DNA from: Chitinimonas viridis
GTDB taxonomy: Bacteria; Pseudomonadota; Gammaproteobacteria; Burkholderiales; Chitinimonadaceae
Length of the DNA: 64,000 nucleotides
Reading direction: 5' to 3'
Assembly: GCF_030409555.1 (NCBI RefSeq)
Contig: NZ_JAUFPU010000008.1
Location: 452,035-516,034 of the forward strand
Shown here: positions 43,768 to 53,980 of the stretch, one piece after another
Layout of the letters: each line of letters begins with the position of its first letter
Position numbering within the stretch: the first letter of the stretch is position 1
Position numbers and translations under genes: made by a program
Notes under the pieces: generated by a model
Told to the model about the DNA's origin: nothing
The model's database searches: none
What the model saw: the letters and a program-made list of their open reading frames with translations, nothing else

Positions 43768-44106
43768 TCAGGCGCCGTTGCGATCCAGATGCGGTAGCTT
43801 GTTCTTCACTGTGGACCACTGGTCGTGATCGGGCAGCGGGTCTTTCTTCTCAACGATGGGTGTCCAGGCCGGGTTCCGGGACAATTCTGCGTTGATCTGG
43901 ATATAGGCTTGCTGATCGGCGGGCACATCATCCTCGGCGTAGATGGCCTCGACCGGGCACTCGGCCACGCACAGGGTGCAATCTATGCACTCGTCCGGGT
44001 CGATCACCAGGAAATTGGGGCCTTCGCGGAAGCAGTCCACCGGACAGACATCCACGCAGTCGGTATATTTGCACTTCACGCAGGCATCGGTCACCACGTA
44101 CGTCAT
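43768..44106 (-). CDS. fdxA: Seven-iron ferredoxin (FdxA)
   Basis: The protein has 112 residues from the ATG at 44106. The cluster ligands are in [18 protein letters not shown] and [16 protein letters not shown], the [3Fe-4S][4Fe-4S] pattern of Azotobacter FdI-type ferredoxins. The helical C-terminal tail (about 60-112) is typical of this class. It carries electrons in the cytosol; partner unknown. An AAGGA site lies upstream. It is divergent from gluQ with 78 bases between. Confidence 0.95.
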   Translation of the reverse strand: MTYVVTDACVKCKYTDCVDVCPVDCFREGPNFLVIDPDECIDCTLCVAECPVEAIYAEDDVPADQQAYIQINAELSRNPAWTPIVEKKDPLPDHDQWSTVKNKLPHLDRNGA

Positions 44107-44184
44107 ATCGCTCAGTCCTTTAATTCTTGCGACGCTGAAATTTTTGACGATTGTAACAGAAGCGCTCAAGACTCCCCGCACAGC

Positions 44185-45135
44185 ATGGTTATTTCCAAAG
44201 ACGCCCCTATCATAAGCCCCCCCTACACCGGGCGCTTTGCGCCCAGCCCCACTGGTCCGCTACATGCCGGCTCGCTACTGTCGGCGGTAGGGAGCTATCT
44301 GGAGGCGCGCGCCCGTGGCGGACGCTGGCTGGTGCGGATGGAAGACCTGGATCCGCCGCGTGAGATGCCGGGGGCGGCAGATGACATTTTGCGCACCTTG
44401 GCGGGCTTTGGTTTCGAGTGGGATGGCGAGGTGATGTATCAGAGCCGCCGGCTTGAGCGCTACCGCGAGGTGTTGGCTGGCCTGCAGCGTGATGGGCAGT
44501 CCTATGCCTGCGCCTGCACCCGACGCGAGATTGCGGATTCCAGTGTGCGTGGCATCGACGGGCCGGTTTATCCCGGCACCTGCCGTGCCGGGCTGCCGGC
44601 CGGTAAAACCGGTAGGGCATGGCGTATAAAGTTGGCCGATAATGTCACCGTAACATTTACCGATGCGCTACAGGGTTTGCAGCGGCAGAATCTGGCCCGC
44701 GACTTGGGCGATTTTGTACTTTTGCGCGCGGACGGCTATTTTGCCTATCAGCTGGCTGTGGTGGTGGATGATGCCGATCAGGCAATTAGCCATATAGTCA
44801 GGGGGGCGGACTTGCTGGACTCAGCCCCGAGGCAAATCTATTTGCAGCAGGTGCTGGGATATCCGCAACCTCAATACGCGCACCTGCCGGTATTGATCAA
44901 TTCCGCAGGTGAGAAACTCAGTAAACAGACCCGCGCTGCGCCCCTGGATATGTCGCGCAGGTCGCTATTGTTGTGCCAGACGCTGGATAAATTGGGACAG
45001 ATGCCACCCGGTGCTTTATTTTCGGCTAGTCTGACCGATATCTGGTCTTGGGCCTTCACGAATTGGCGACTTGACAAAGTGCCTACGTGCAGGGACTTGG
45101 TGGAACCGTTGTGCGGCAGCGACGAACCGGTTTAA
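44185..45135 (+). CDS. gluQ: Glutamyl-Q tRNA(Asp) synthetase
   Basis: The protein has 316 residues from the ATG at 44185. It is a short glutamyl-tRNA synthetase-like enzyme that puts glutamate on the queuosine base of tRNA-Asp rather than on a 3' end. It carries the class I HIGH-type motif in [20 protein letters not shown], the zinc ligands C-x-C...Y...C in YACACTRRE and VYPGTCRAG, and the KMSKS variant GEKLSKQT. It lacks the anticodon-binding domain, which separates it from GltX. Confidence 0.93.
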   Translation: MVISKDAPIISPPYTGRFAPSPTGPLHAGSLLSAVGSYLEARARGGRWLVRMEDLDPPREMPGAADDILRTLAGFGFEWDGEVMYQSRRLERYREVLAGLQRDGQSYACACTRREIADSSVRGIDGPVYPGTCRAGLPAGKTGRAWRIKLADNVTVTFTDALQGLQRQNLARDLGDFVLLRADGYFAYQLAVVVDDADQAISHIVRGADLLDSAPRQIYLQQVLGYPQPQYAHLPVLINSAGEKLSKQTRAAPLDMSRRSLLLCQTLDKLGQMPPGALFSASLTDIWSWAFTNWRLDKVPTCRDLVEPLCGSDEPV

Positions 45136-45296
45136 CGCCAATGTCATGTATCCCATTGAAATGTAAGCGGCAAACTTTTTTCTTTTTATTTGCCGCAATC
45201 GCTGTCTAAACTCAGGTGGCACGCGAGCTTGCGTGCATAACCCCATGATGTTAATTTATTTGTCGGAATTTTGACTCCGCAAAAAAGGTGGGAGCC

Positions 45297-48059
45297 GTGC
45301 GAATCAGATCAAAACTTAAGGCCACTGTCGCGGCTGTTGCCTTGGCGACGTTACCCGTTGCCGTTCATTCAGCAGGCCTCGGGCGCTTGAATGTGCTGTC
45401 GGGCCTGGGCCAGCCGCTACGTGCTGAAATAGACCTCGTTGCCGTACAGGCAGCCGAGATCGAGTCCTTGCGTGCCGGGTTGGCCGCCCCCGATTCCTAT
45501 CGGGAGGCCCAAATCGAATACCCTTCATCCTCGCTGGGCTTGCGCTTCAGCCTGGATAAGCGCTCAAACGGGCAGTACTATATCTCGGTCAATTCTTCGC
45601 AGAGCGTCAATGAGCCTGCACTGAACTTCCTGATCGAGCTGAAGTGGGAAGGTGGCCGCGTATTACGTGAATACACCGCGCTGCTGGATCCGGTGGGTTA
45701 CAACGCGGCTACTGCCACGGCACCCGTGGCCGCCAGCCGGCCGGCGACGCCCGTGCCGCAGCCTGCAGCGCAGCCGGTGCAGGCAACCGCACCCAAGCCT
45801 GTCGCCCCAAAGCCTGAGCCCGCCAAGCAGCCTCAACCTCAGCCTGCAGCCGAAGAAGCATCCGGCGATGCCGCTGCCTACACGGTGCGGACGGGCGATA
45901 CGCTGGTGGGCGTAGCGCGCATGAACATGGTTGAGGGTGTGAGCCTGGAGCAGATGCTGGTTGGTATCTATCGTGCCAACCAGGGTGCTTTTGATGGCAA
46001 GAACATGAACCGCCTGCGCAAAGGCAAGATACTCAACATCCCCGACAGGGATGCCCTGAGCAACATCTCGCCATCGGAAGCTGCCCAGGAGATACGGGTG
46101 CAGGCCCAGGATTGGCGTGCATACCGCGCCAAGCTGGCCGATAGCGCTGGTGCCTCGCAGGCGGAAGCCACTCCTGGTGCCGGCAAGATTACGGCCAAGG
46201 TCGAAGACAAGGTCAAGGCGCCAGAGTCTGCCGGCAAGGACACGCTGAAGCTTTCCAAGGGCGAGGATGGCAAGCTCAAGGAGCGCGTGCAGACGCTGGA
46301 AGAAGAATCGACTGCACGGCAGAAGGCCTTGGCTGAGGCCAGCCAGCGCGTCAGCGAGCTGGAGAAAACCAACAAGAAGCTGGAAGAATTGTTGGCCCTG
46401 AAGAGCAAGCAAGGTGCCGATCTGCAAAAGCAGGCTGAAGCTGCCAAGGCTGCGAAGCCCACTGCAGTGGAGCCGGCCAAGCCCGTCGTAACAGCCCCGC
46501 CTTTGCCCACCCCCGTACCAGCCGAGCCGACACCGGCACCAGGTGCCGTGACTGCCGCACCTGCGGTGGAGGCCCCGCTGAATCCGGAGACTGGCGCACC
46601 CGTTGTGGCTGAACCGGCACCGCCGGTAGTGGCACCTGTTGAGCCGCCCAAGCCCAAGAAGAAGCGTCCGCCTATCGTGATGCCGGAGCCGGAACCGGAG
46701 CCGTCCTTGCTGGAAGACCCGATGGTGCTGGGTGCGGGTGGTCTGGCACTGGCACTGTTGGCCGGTGGTGGCTTCTGGTTTGCGCGCCGCCGCAAGAAGG
46801 GCAGCTTTGAAGACAGCGTGATTACCGGCTCTGACCTGAAATCCAACACCATGGTGGGCAACACCGGTGGTGCGGTCATCAGCACGGGTGTGACGGAGAA
46901 CTCCTTCCTCACCGACTTCAGCCGTGCTGGCCTCGGCACCATCGATACCGATGAAGTGGATCCGATTGCCGAAGCCGAGGTGTACATGGCCTATGGCCGT
47001 GATGCCCAGGCCGAGGAGATACTCAAGGATGCCTTGACCCGTGATGGCACCCGGCAGGAAGTACGCCTGAAGCTGCTGGAAATCTACAGTGCCCGCAAGA
47101 ATGCTGCGGCGTTTGAGGGCACCGCACGGGAACTGTATTCCGGTACGCAGGGGCAAGGTCCGCTGTGGGCGCAGGCGGCTGAAATGGGCCGTGCCCTGGA
47201 TCCGCAAAACTCGTTGTATCAGCAGCAGGCGCCAGTTGATACCGGTGCGCTGGACAAGACCATGATTCTCTCGGCGGGTACGCTGGGTGAGATGGCGCAG
47301 GAAACTGCAAGGTTTGCCCAGCCTGCGACCGAAGCACCGGCTGCTGGTCTGGACCTGGACTTCCAGCTGGATGCGGGCGAGGCGGCTGCGCAGCCGGTCG
47401 CTGGCGATTCGCTGGATTTTGATCTGGGTTTGGGCGCCGAGCCTGCTGCGCCTGCCGAGGCACCGCTGGATCTGTCGGCCGGCATGCCGGACATGACGCC
47501 TCCGCCGGTAGCGGCTGAGGCCGAGATGGACTTCGACATCGGTGAGTTCAACCTCGATGCGCCGGCTGCGGCTGCTGCACCCGAGGCGGCTGCCGATGAT
47601 GGCATCCTCTCGCTGGATATTCCGCTAGACCTGCCCAATGAACCTGCAGCAAAGGCTGCGGCGCCGCTGGATCTGGGTTCGGACATGCCGGACTTTGCCC
47701 TGCCTGTTTCGGATGAGCCGCTGGCTGAACTGGATACACCAGATTTGGCCGCAGGCCTCGACTTCAACTTCGACATGGGTGAGGCCCCTGTGGCATCGCC
47801 TGATGCTGCCTCGGCAGATACGCTGGATATGGATGGTATGGGTTTGGACTTGGATATTGCGCCCGAAGCGGCTAACGGCACGGACGTGATGGATTTTGGC
47901 GCGGAACTGGATGATCCGGTTACCACCAAGATTGATCTGGCCAGGGCCTATATCGACATGGGCGACAAGGAAGGTGCGCGTGAAATACTGCAGGAGGCCA
48001 TGAGCGAGGGTAATTCCGAGCAAAAGTCCACTGCGGAGTCTTTGCTGGCACAGCTGTAA
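45297..48059 (+). CDS. fimV: FimV-family pilus assembly/polar hub protein
   Basis: The protein has 920 residues from GTG at 45297, preferred over GTG 45288 because GGGAG precedes it. A signal peptide (about 1-27, ending AVHSAG) leads to the FimV N-terminal domain (LGRLNVLSGLGQPLRAEIDL). A LysM domain (about 195-245, YTVRTGDTLVGVARMNM), a coiled coil (about 325-385), a Pro-rich stretch and one membrane helix near residue 480 (VLGAGGLALALLAGGGFWFA) follow. The cytoplasmic part is very acidic and repetitive, ending in the TPR-like FimV C-terminal domain (IDLARAYIDMGDKEGAREIL). It organises type IV pili and polar factors. Confidence 0.93.
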   Translation: MRIRSKLKATVAAVALATLPVAVHSAGLGRLNVLSGLGQPLRAEIDLVAVQAAEIESLRAGLAAPDSYREAQIEYPSSSLGLRFSLDKRSNGQYYISVNSSQSVNEPALNFLIELKWEGGRVLREYTALLDPVGYNAATATAPVAASRPATPVPQPAAQPVQATAPKPVAPKPEPAKQPQPQPAAEEASGDAAAYTVRTGDTLVGVARMNMVEGVSLEQMLVGIYRANQGAFDGKNMNRLRKGKILNIPDRDALSNISPSEAAQEIRVQAQDWRAYRAKLADSAGASQAEATPGAGKITAKVEDKVKAPESAGKDTLKLSKGEDGKLKERVQTLEEESTARQKALAEASQRVSELEKTNKKLEELLALKSKQGADLQKQAEAAKAAKPTAVEPAKPVVTAPPLPTPVPAEPTPAPGAVTAAPAVEAPLNPETGAPVVAEPAPPVVAPVEPPKPKKKRPPIVMPEPEPEPSLLEDPMVLGAGGLALALLAGGGFWFARRRKKGSFEDSVITGSDLKSNTMVGNTGGAVISTGVTENSFLTDFSRAGLGTIDTDEVDPIAEAEVYMAYGRDAQAEEILKDALTRDGTRQEVRLKLLEIYSARKNAAAFEGTARELYSGTQGQGPLWAQAAEMGRALDPQNSLYQQQAPVDTGALDKTMILSAGTLGEMAQETARFAQPATEAPAAGLDLDFQLDAGEAAAQPVAGDSLDFDLGLGAEPAAPAEAPLDLSAGMPDMTPPPVAAEAEMDFDIGEFNLDAPAAAAAPEAAADDGILSLDIPLDLPNEPAAKAAAPLDLGSDMPDFALPVSDEPLAELDTPDLAAGLDFNFDMGEAPVASPDAASADTLDMDGMGLDLDIAPEAANGTDVMDFGAELDDPVTTKIDLARAYIDMGDKEGAREILQEAMSEGNSEQKSTAESLLAQL

Positions 48060-48094
48060 TTGCTAGGGGCCTGGCCCCGCTTGAGGCAAAATGG

Positions 48095-48128
48095 AACGTG
48101 GGTCGCTTAGCGACCCACGTTTTGTTTT
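48095..48128 (+). terminator. Rho-independent terminator after fimV
   Basis: A perfect 12-base stem AACGTGGGTCGC/GCGACCCACGTT with loop TTA is followed by TTGTTTTG. Confidence 0.92.
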
Positions 48129-48156
48129 GTACTGGGATTTGAGATGGGTTGGTGTC

Positions 48157-48939
48157 ATGCGTATTGCTCTGGGTATTGAATATGATGGCCGTGCCTTCTG
48201 TGGCTGGCAGGCACAGCCCAGCGGCAGGAGCGTGCAGGATGCGCTGGAGGCGGCGATAGGGCGTATGGCCGGTGAGAAGGTACGCTTGCACGCAGCAGGC
48301 CGTACCGATGCGGGGGTGCATGCCTGCCAGCAGGTAGCCCATTTCGATACTGGAGCCAGGCGACCCGTAACAGCTTGGGTACGCGGCGTGAACAGTTTTC
48401 TGCCTGAAGGTGTGGCCGTGTTGTGGGCGCGCGAAATGGATGAGCGATTTCATGCCCGTTTCTCTGCCACAGCGCGGCACTATCGCTATCTGTTGCTGAA
48501 TCACCCGGTCCGGTCGGCCATTCTGGCAGGGCGGGTGGGTTGGCACCATGCGCCGCTGGACGTGGAGGCTATGCGCGAGGCGGGTGGCTACTTGCTGGGC
48601 GAGCATGATTTTTCCAGCTTCCGTTCATCGGAGTGCCAGGCAGCCAGCCCGGTCAAGCGCATGACCCGTTTTGAGATTGTGCGCGAGGGCGACCTGCTGC
48701 GCCTGGATGTCTCGGCTGGGGGCTTTCTTCACCATATGGTGCGCAACCTGACAGGGGCGCTGATCCATATCGGCAGGGGTGCGGCACACCCGGCCTGGAT
48801 GGCGGAGTTGCTGGCGGCGCGTGATCGCACCGTCGCGCCACCGACCTTTATGCCGGATGGCTTGTATTTTGCCGGTGTCAGCTATCCGGCTGACTTCGGC
48901 ATTGCCAGCGAGCCCGCCTTCCGCCACTATCTGGTTTAG
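48157..48939 (+). CDS. truA: tRNA pseudouridine synthase A
   Basis: The protein has 260 residues from the ATG at 48157. It makes pseudouridine at positions 38-40 of tRNA anticodon stems. The catalytic Asp51 lies in AAGRTDAGVHA, the start MRIALGIEYDGRAFCGWQAQ is classic, and the C-terminal FLHHMVRNLTGALIHIGRG is the family's RNA-binding end. The start is chosen at the first Met before the conserved sequence. It begins a conserved run with trpF, trpB and trpA. Confidence 0.96.
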   Translation: MRIALGIEYDGRAFCGWQAQPSGRSVQDALEAAIGRMAGEKVRLHAAGRTDAGVHACQQVAHFDTGARRPVTAWVRGVNSFLPEGVAVLWAREMDERFHARFSATARHYRYLLLNHPVRSAILAGRVGWHHAPLDVEAMREAGGYLLGEHDFSSFRSSECQAASPVKRMTRFEIVREGDLLRLDVSAGGFLHHMVRNLTGALIHIGRGAAHPAWMAELLAARDRTVAPPTFMPDGLYFAGVSYPADFGIASEPAFRHYLV

Positions 48940-48962
48940 TCTGATTTCGCCATTGCTCCCCC

Positions 48963-49583
48963 ATGACAGCAAGAATCAAGATCTGCGGCCTGCGTGATGT
49001 CGCGACCGCCAGGGCCACTGCCGCTCTGGGTGCCGATGCCATAGGCCTGGTGTTCCACGAGGCCAGCCCGCGCCATGTGTCCATCAATACGGCGCACGAG
49101 ATTGTGGCGGCCTTGCCACCCTTCGTCAGCACCGTGGGCTTGTTCGTGGATGCCGACCCCAGCCTGGTGGAAGGGGTGCTGCGCACCCTGCCGCTGGACC
49201 TGCTGCAGTTCCATGGCGATGAGCCACCGGAATATTGCCGGGCATTTGGGCGGCCCTATATCAAGGCGGTGCGGGTAAAACCCGGCCTTGATTTGTTAGA
49301 ATTGGCAGACCGCTATGCGGATGCCAGAGGATTGCTGTGCGATGCCTACTCGCCATTGGCGCATGGTGGCACGGGTGAGCGCTTTGACTGGAACTTGTTG
49401 CCAGCGTCGCTGCCCTTGCCATTGATACTGTCTGGCGGCCTGGATTCCGCCAATGTGGCTGACGCGATCAGGGCGGTGCGCCCGTGGGCTGTGGATGTCT
49501 CTAGTGGCGTTGAGTCTCAGCGTGGCATCAAGGATCTCGACCGTGTGGCGCAGTTCATTGCAGCCGTCCGGCAACATCATTAA
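48963..49583 (+). CDS. trpF: Phosphoribosylanthranilate isomerase
   Basis: The protein has 206 residues forming a TIM barrel. It has the catalytic Cys in [10 protein letters not shown] (residue 7) and the general acid Asp in [20 protein letters not shown]. The phosphate-binding [16 protein letters not shown] segment is intact. It converts phosphoribosylanthranilate to CdRP in tryptophan synthesis. The gene lies 23 bases after truA and 23 bases before trpB. Confidence 0.96.
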   Translation: MTARIKICGLRDVATARATAALGADAIGLVFHEASPRHVSINTAHEIVAALPPFVSTVGLFVDADPSLVEGVLRTLPLDLLQFHGDEPPEYCRAFGRPYIKAVRVKPGLDLLELADRYADARGLLCDAYSPLAHGGTGERFDWNLLPASLPLPLILSGGLDSANVADAIRAVRPWAVDVSSGVESQRGIKDLDRVAQFIAAVRQHH

Positions 49584-49606
49584 AGCCAGTTTCAACCGGA
49601 AAACCG

Positions 49607-50830
49607 ATGCATATCAACGATCTACCTGTTCCTGATGTTTACGATCTGCCCGATGCCCGTGGCCGGTTTGGCGAGTATGGCGGTATCTATGTAGCCGAAA
49701 CCCTGATGGCCGCGCTGGACGAGCTCAAGCAGGAGTACGCCCGTGCCAAGGCCGACAAGGCCTTCATGGACGAGTATCGCTATGAGCTCAAGCACTATGT
49801 GGGCCGTCCCAGCCCGATCTACCATGCCAAGCGCTGGTCCGAAATGCTGGGTGGCGCACAGGTCTATCTCAAGCGGGAAGACCTGAACCACACAGGTGCG
49901 CACAAGATCAACAACACCATAGGCCAGGCACTGCTGGCGCGCCGCATGGGCAAGAAGCGGGTGATTGCCGAGACCGGGGCGGGCCAGCATGGCGTTGCCT
50001 CCGCTACGGTGGCTGCCCGTTATGGTATGGAGTGCGTGGTCTATATGGGCGCCGAGGATGTGCAGCGCCAGGCGGCCAATGTCTATCGCATGAAGCTGAT
50101 GGGCGCTACCGTCGTGCCGGTGACATCGGGCTCACGTACCCTCAAGGATGCGCTGAATGAGGCCATGCGCGACTGGGTGACCAATGTCGACCATACCTTC
50201 TACATACTGGGTACGGCAGCAGGCCCGCACCCCTATCCCATGCTGGTGCGCGACTTCCAGGCGGTGATCGGCGAGGAATCCAAGGTACAGATGGTGGAGA
50301 TGGCGGGGCGCCAGCCCGATGTGGTGGTGGCGTGCGTGGGTGGTGGCTCCAACGCCATCGGCATGTTCTATCCCTATATCCAGGTTCCTGGTGTGCGCAT
50401 GATAGGCGTGGAAGCGGGTGGCGATGGCGTGGAGACCGGCCGCCACGCAGCGCCGCTGTCTGCAGGGCGTCCGGGCGTCTTGCACGGCAACCGTACCTAC
50501 CTGATGCAGGATGCGCATGGCCAGATCATTGAGACCCATTCCATCTCGGCTGGGCTGGACTATCCTGGTGTGGGACCAGAACATAGCTACCTTAAGGACA
50601 TGGGCAGGGTAGAATATACGGCTGCCAATGATGATGAGGCGCTGGCCGCCTTTCATGAGCTATGCCGTACCGAGGGGATTATCCCGGCGCTGGAGTCCAG
50701 CCATGCCTTGGCCTATGCCAAGCGCCTGGCGCCGACTCTGCCTCGCGATCAGATCATCTTGGTCAATTTGTCCGGCCGTGGCGACAAGGATATTCCGACT
50801 GTCGCCAAGCTGTCCGGTATCGAACTGTAA
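49607..50830 (+). CDS. trpB: Tryptophan synthase beta chain
   Basis: The protein has 407 residues. It condenses indole and serine to tryptophan with PLP. The PLP lysine is Lys100 in [11 protein letters not shown], the phosphate loop is [18 protein letters not shown], and Glu in AETGAGQHG is conserved. The N-terminal [17 protein letters not shown] is standard. It pairs with trpA downstream; a GC-rich hairpin lies in the 51-base gap between them. Confidence 0.98.
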   Translation: MHINDLPVPDVYDLPDARGRFGEYGGIYVAETLMAALDELKQEYARAKADKAFMDEYRYELKHYVGRPSPIYHAKRWSEMLGGAQVYLKREDLNHTGAHKINNTIGQALLARRMGKKRVIAETGAGQHGVASATVAARYGMECVVYMGAEDVQRQAANVYRMKLMGATVVPVTSGSRTLKDALNEAMRDWVTNVDHTFYILGTAAGPHPYPMLVRDFQAVIGEESKVQMVEMAGRQPDVVVACVGGGSNAIGMFYPYIQVPGVRMIGVEAGGDGVETGRHAAPLSAGRPGVLHGNRTYLMQDAHGQIIETHSISAGLDYPGVGPEHSYLKDMGRVEYTAANDDEALAAFHELCRTEGIIPALESSHALAYAKRLAPTLPRDQIILVNLSGRGDKDIPTVAKLSGIEL

Positions 50831-50843
50831 GCCTTTACCTAAG

Positions 50844-50863
50844 CCGGCCGCGATTGCGGCCGG
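50844..50863 (+). other. Hairpin between trpB and trpA
   Basis: An 8-base stem CCGGCCGC/GCGGCCGG with loop GATT and no T-run. It may tune the trpB/trpA ratio or message decay; no terminator function is claimed. Confidence 0.6.
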
Positions 50864-50881
50864 TGCGAGTCTTCTGACCTT

Positions 50882-51685
50882 ATGGCCCGTATACAGACTG
50901 TTTTCTCTCGCCTGAAATCCCAGCAAAAGCAGGCGTTGATACCTTATATCACCGCTGGTGACCCGCACCCTGCTGCCACCGTGGGCCTGATGCATGCCCT
51001 GGTGGCCGGCGGTGCTGATATTGTTGAACTGGGCGTACCTTTCTCTGACCCCATGGCCGATGGTCCGGTGATCCAGAAGGCGTCCGAACGGGCTTTGGCG
51101 CATGGTGTCAGCCTGACCAGTGTACTGGACATGGTGCGTGACTTCCGCCGCCGCGATGCAGAGACTCCCGTCGTACTGATGGGCTATGCCAACCCGGTGG
51201 AAGCGATGGGGTATGAAGTGTTCGCCAAGGCCGCCAGCGAGGCTGGTGTCGATGGTGTGCTCACTGTTGATTTGCCGCCCGAAGAGGCAGCAGCGCTGTC
51301 CGACATCCTCAAGGCACATGGGCTGGACCCGATTTTCCTGCTGGCGCCCACGACCCCCGATTGGCGTGTGGCGGAAGTGGCCAAGCATGCAGCCGGCTAT
51401 GTCTACTATGTCTCGCTCAAGGGCGTGACAGGCGCCGCAACGCTGGATATCGACAGTGTTGCCAGCAAGCTGGCGCACCTGCGTGGCCAGTTGAGCCTGC
51501 CCATAGGCGTAGGTTTTGGCATACGCGATGCTGCATCGGCACAGGCTGTGGCAAGGATTGCCGATTCGGTGATCATAGGCAGCCGCCTGGTGCAGGAGGT
51601 CGAGGAGCACGGCGCTGATGCGGCGGTGAGGCTGACAGCCTTCCTGCGCGAGGTGCGTAGCGCCATGGATGCGGCCCGACAATAA
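50882..51685 (+). CDS. trpA: Tryptophan synthase alpha chain
   Basis: The protein has 267 residues forming a TIM barrel. It splits indole-3-glycerol phosphate and channels indole to TrpB. The catalytic residues are Glu49 and Asp60 in [16 protein letters not shown]. The [22 protein letters not shown] and [15 protein letters not shown] segments are standard. A terminator follows, so the trp unit ends here. Confidence 0.98.
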   Translation: MARIQTVFSRLKSQQKQALIPYITAGDPHPAATVGLMHALVAGGADIVELGVPFSDPMADGPVIQKASERALAHGVSLTSVLDMVRDFRRRDAETPVVLMGYANPVEAMGYEVFAKAASEAGVDGVLTVDLPPEEAAALSDILKAHGLDPIFLLAPTTPDWRVAEVAKHAAGYVYYVSLKGVTGAATLDIDSVASKLAHLRGQLSLPIGVGFGIRDAASAQAVARIADSVIIGSRLVQEVEEHGADAAVRLTAFLREVRSAMDAARQ

Positions 51686-51694
51686 TCCCAAACA

Positions 51695-51724
51695 GGGCCG
51701 CCCATGCGGCCCTTTGATTTTTCA
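51695..51724 (+). terminator. Rho-independent terminator after trpA
   Basis: The stem GGGCCGC/GCGGCCC with loop CCAT is followed by TTTGATTTTT, ten bases past the trpA stop. Confidence 0.88.
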
Positions 51725-51764
51725 AGCGCTTGGTTGAGACGACCAAACAGCGTAGGAGATATGC

Positions 51765-52634
51765 ATGAGCTGGTTGCAGAAACTGCTGCCCCCCAAGATC
51801 AAGGCCAAACCTACCGGCCCCAGCAAGTCGGTGCCGGAAGGTTTGTGGAGCAAGTGTTCGGCCTGTGAGGCCGTGCTGTACCGTACTGATCTTGAGAACA
51901 ATCTGGAAGTGTGCCCGAAGTGCGGCCATCACAATGCCGTAACAGCGCGCCGCCGGCTGGATTTGATGCTGGACGTGGAGGGCAGGGTAGAAATAGGCGC
52001 CGAGGTGCGTCCTACCGATTTCCTCAAGTTCAAGGATTCAAAACGCTATCCAGAACGGTTGGAAGCGGCCCGTGAAAACAGTGGCGAAGAAGACGCCATG
52101 GTGGTGATGCAGGGCGCTATCCATACCTTGCCGGTAGTGATAGCCGCGTTCGAGTTCAAGTTCATCGGTGGCTCCATGGGTTCGGTGGTGGGCGAGCGCT
52201 TTGTGCGTGGTGCGCAGGCAGCCATCGACAATGGCTGTCCCTTCATCTGCGTATCGGCCTCGGGCGGTGCACGCATGCAGGAGGGCCTGATGTCGTTGAT
52301 GCAGATGGCCAAGACCAGCGCCATCCTGACTCGCCTTGCGGATAAGGGGCTGCCCTTTATTTCGCTGCTGACCGACCCCACCATGGGTGGGGTGTCTGCC
52401 TCGTTTGCCTTCCTCGGCGATGTGGTGATAGCTGAACCGGGCGCGCTGATCGGCTTTGCCGGCCCACGCGTGATCGAGCAGACGGTGCGGGAGACCCTGC
52501 CAGAGGGCTTCCAGCGGGCGGAATTCCTGCTGGAAAAAGGCGCCATTGATATGATCGTGGACCGCCGCGAGCTGCGTCAGCGCTTGGCGGCCCTGATTAC
52601 GCTATTGAGCAAACAGCCCGCAGTGGCGGTTTGA
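51765..52634 (+). CDS. accD: Acetyl-CoA carboxylase carboxyltransferase subunit beta
   Basis: The protein has 289 residues. An N-terminal Cys4 zinc ribbon ([25 protein letters not shown]) is followed by a crotonase-type carboxyltransferase domain with [20 protein letters not shown] and [20 protein letters not shown]. With AccA it moves CO2 from biotin to acetyl-CoA to make malonyl-CoA for fatty acids. The gene sits between trpA and folC, as in many betaproteobacteria. Confidence 0.98.
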   Translation: MSWLQKLLPPKIKAKPTGPSKSVPEGLWSKCSACEAVLYRTDLENNLEVCPKCGHHNAVTARRRLDLMLDVEGRVEIGAEVRPTDFLKFKDSKRYPERLEAARENSGEEDAMVVMQGAIHTLPVVIAAFEFKFIGGSMGSVVGERFVRGAQAAIDNGCPFICVSASGGARMQEGLMSLMQMAKTSAILTRLADKGLPFISLLTDPTMGGVSASFAFLGDVVIAEPGALIGFAGPRVIEQTVRETLPEGFQRAEFLLEKGAIDMIVDRRELRQRLAALITLLSKQPAVAV

Positions 52635-52654
52635 TTGCAAGACTAAGGCTTAAC

Positions 52655-52685
52655 CAGACACGGCCGCGCGATGCGGCCGTGTCTG
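52655..52685 (+). other. Strong hairpin between accD and folC
   Basis: A perfect 13-base stem CAGACACGGCCGC/GCGGCCGTGTCTG has loop GCGAT. It is followed by TTATC rather than a T-run, so it is a weak terminator or a message stabiliser between co-transcribed genes. Confidence 0.65.
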
Positions 52686-52703
52686 TTATCGGAATGGATA
52701 AGC

Positions 52704-53972
52704 ATGCGCTTTGATGCGAAAACCCTGCCGGAATGGCTGCAACATCTGGAGCAGCTGCATCCCAGTGCTATCGACATGGGGCTGGCCCGCGTGGCCCAGG
52801 TACGCGATTCCATGGGGCTGCGACCTGCGTTTCCCGTCATCATTGTGGGTGGCACCAATGGCAAGGGATCGACCTGCGCCATGCTGTCGGCCGCCTACCG
52901 GGCGGCGGGCTTCAAGGTGGGCACCTATGCCAGCCCGCACCTGCTGCATTACAACGAACGTGTTGCCATCAACCTAGTGCCGGCCAGCGACGAAGATATT
53001 GTGGCGGGCCTGCGCGCGGTAGAGACGGCGCGGGGCGACACGTCGCTTACCTATTTCGAGTTTGGCACCTTGGCGGCCATGCACCACTTCATGGCGGCGA
53101 ATGTGGATGTCGCTGTGCTGGAGGTAGGCCTGGGTGGGCGCCTGGATGCAGTGAATGCCTTCGAGCCCGATGTGGCGGCGGTGGTCAGCGTGGATCTGGA
53201 TCACCAGGGATTTCTGGGTGATACCCGCGAGGCCATCGGATTTGAGAAGGCGGGTATCTTCCGAGCAGGCAAGCCGGCGTTCTGTGCCGACCCCAGGCCG
53301 CCGCAAAGCCTGCTGGACCATGCAGCCGCCATCGGCGCTGACCTGCAGGTGATAGGACGCGACTTCAGCTACGTCAACGAAACCACGCAGTGGCGTTGGC
53401 GCGGCCGCCATGGGCAGAAGCCAGGACTGCCTTTTCCGGCCCTGCGCGGCGCTTTCCAGCTGGGTAATGCCAGCCTGGTGATTGCCATACTGGATGCCTT
53501 GCATGATCTTGTACCGGTAGGCATAGGTGATATCAAGCGCGGCCTGCTGGAAGTGACGCTGGCGGGGCGTTACCAGGTGTTGCCGGGGCGTCCCTCGATT
53601 GTGCTGGATGTGGCTCATAATCCCCATGCTGCCGGGGCGCTGGCGCAGAATCTGTTGAACCAGGGTTTCTTCGAGACCACCCATGCCATCTTCAGTGGGC
53701 TGGCAGACAAGGATATTGCAGGTGTGCTGGCGCTGTTGCACGACAAGATCGACGTCTGGCATGTGCCTGCTCTGGACGTACCGAGGGCGGAGTCGCCCGA
53801 GGTCATCGCCGGGCTGATTGCAGCCTCTGGCGCACGTGGCCGCGTACATATTTATCCCGATGTTGCAGAGGCTTATGCTGCGGCGAGGCTGGCAGCCGGG
53901 GAAAATGATAGAATCGCGGCCTTTGGATGTTTCAAGGTCGTGGCCGATGTACTTGCACTGAAGCCACGCTGA
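52704..53972 (+). CDS. folC: Dihydrofolate/folylpolyglutamate synthase
   Basis: The protein has 422 residues from the ATG at 52704, 18 bases after the hairpin. It adds glutamate to dihydropteroate and folates. A Mur-ligase-type P loop is in IVGGTNGKGSTCAMLSAAYR, followed by GTYASPHLLHYNERVAIN and the EVGLGGRLDAVNAFEPDVA segment. The C-terminal domain has VLDVAHNPHAAGALAQNLL. The SPOR-domain gene begins eight bases later. Confidence 0.95.
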   Translation: MRFDAKTLPEWLQHLEQLHPSAIDMGLARVAQVRDSMGLRPAFPVIIVGGTNGKGSTCAMLSAAYRAAGFKVGTYASPHLLHYNERVAINLVPASDEDIVAGLRAVETARGDTSLTYFEFGTLAAMHHFMAANVDVAVLEVGLGGRLDAVNAFEPDVAAVVSVDLDHQGFLGDTREAIGFEKAGIFRAGKPAFCADPRPPQSLLDHAAAIGADLQVIGRDFSYVNETTQWRWRGRHGQKPGLPFPALRGAFQLGNASLVIAILDALHDLVPVGIGDIKRGLLEVTLAGRYQVLPGRPSIVLDVAHNPHAAGALAQNLLNQGFFETTHAIFSGLADKDIAGVLALLHDKIDVWHVPALDVPRAESPEVIAGLIAASGARGRVHIYPDVAEAYAAARLAAGENDRIAAFGCFKVVADVLALKPR

Positions 53973-53980
53973 AGACAGAT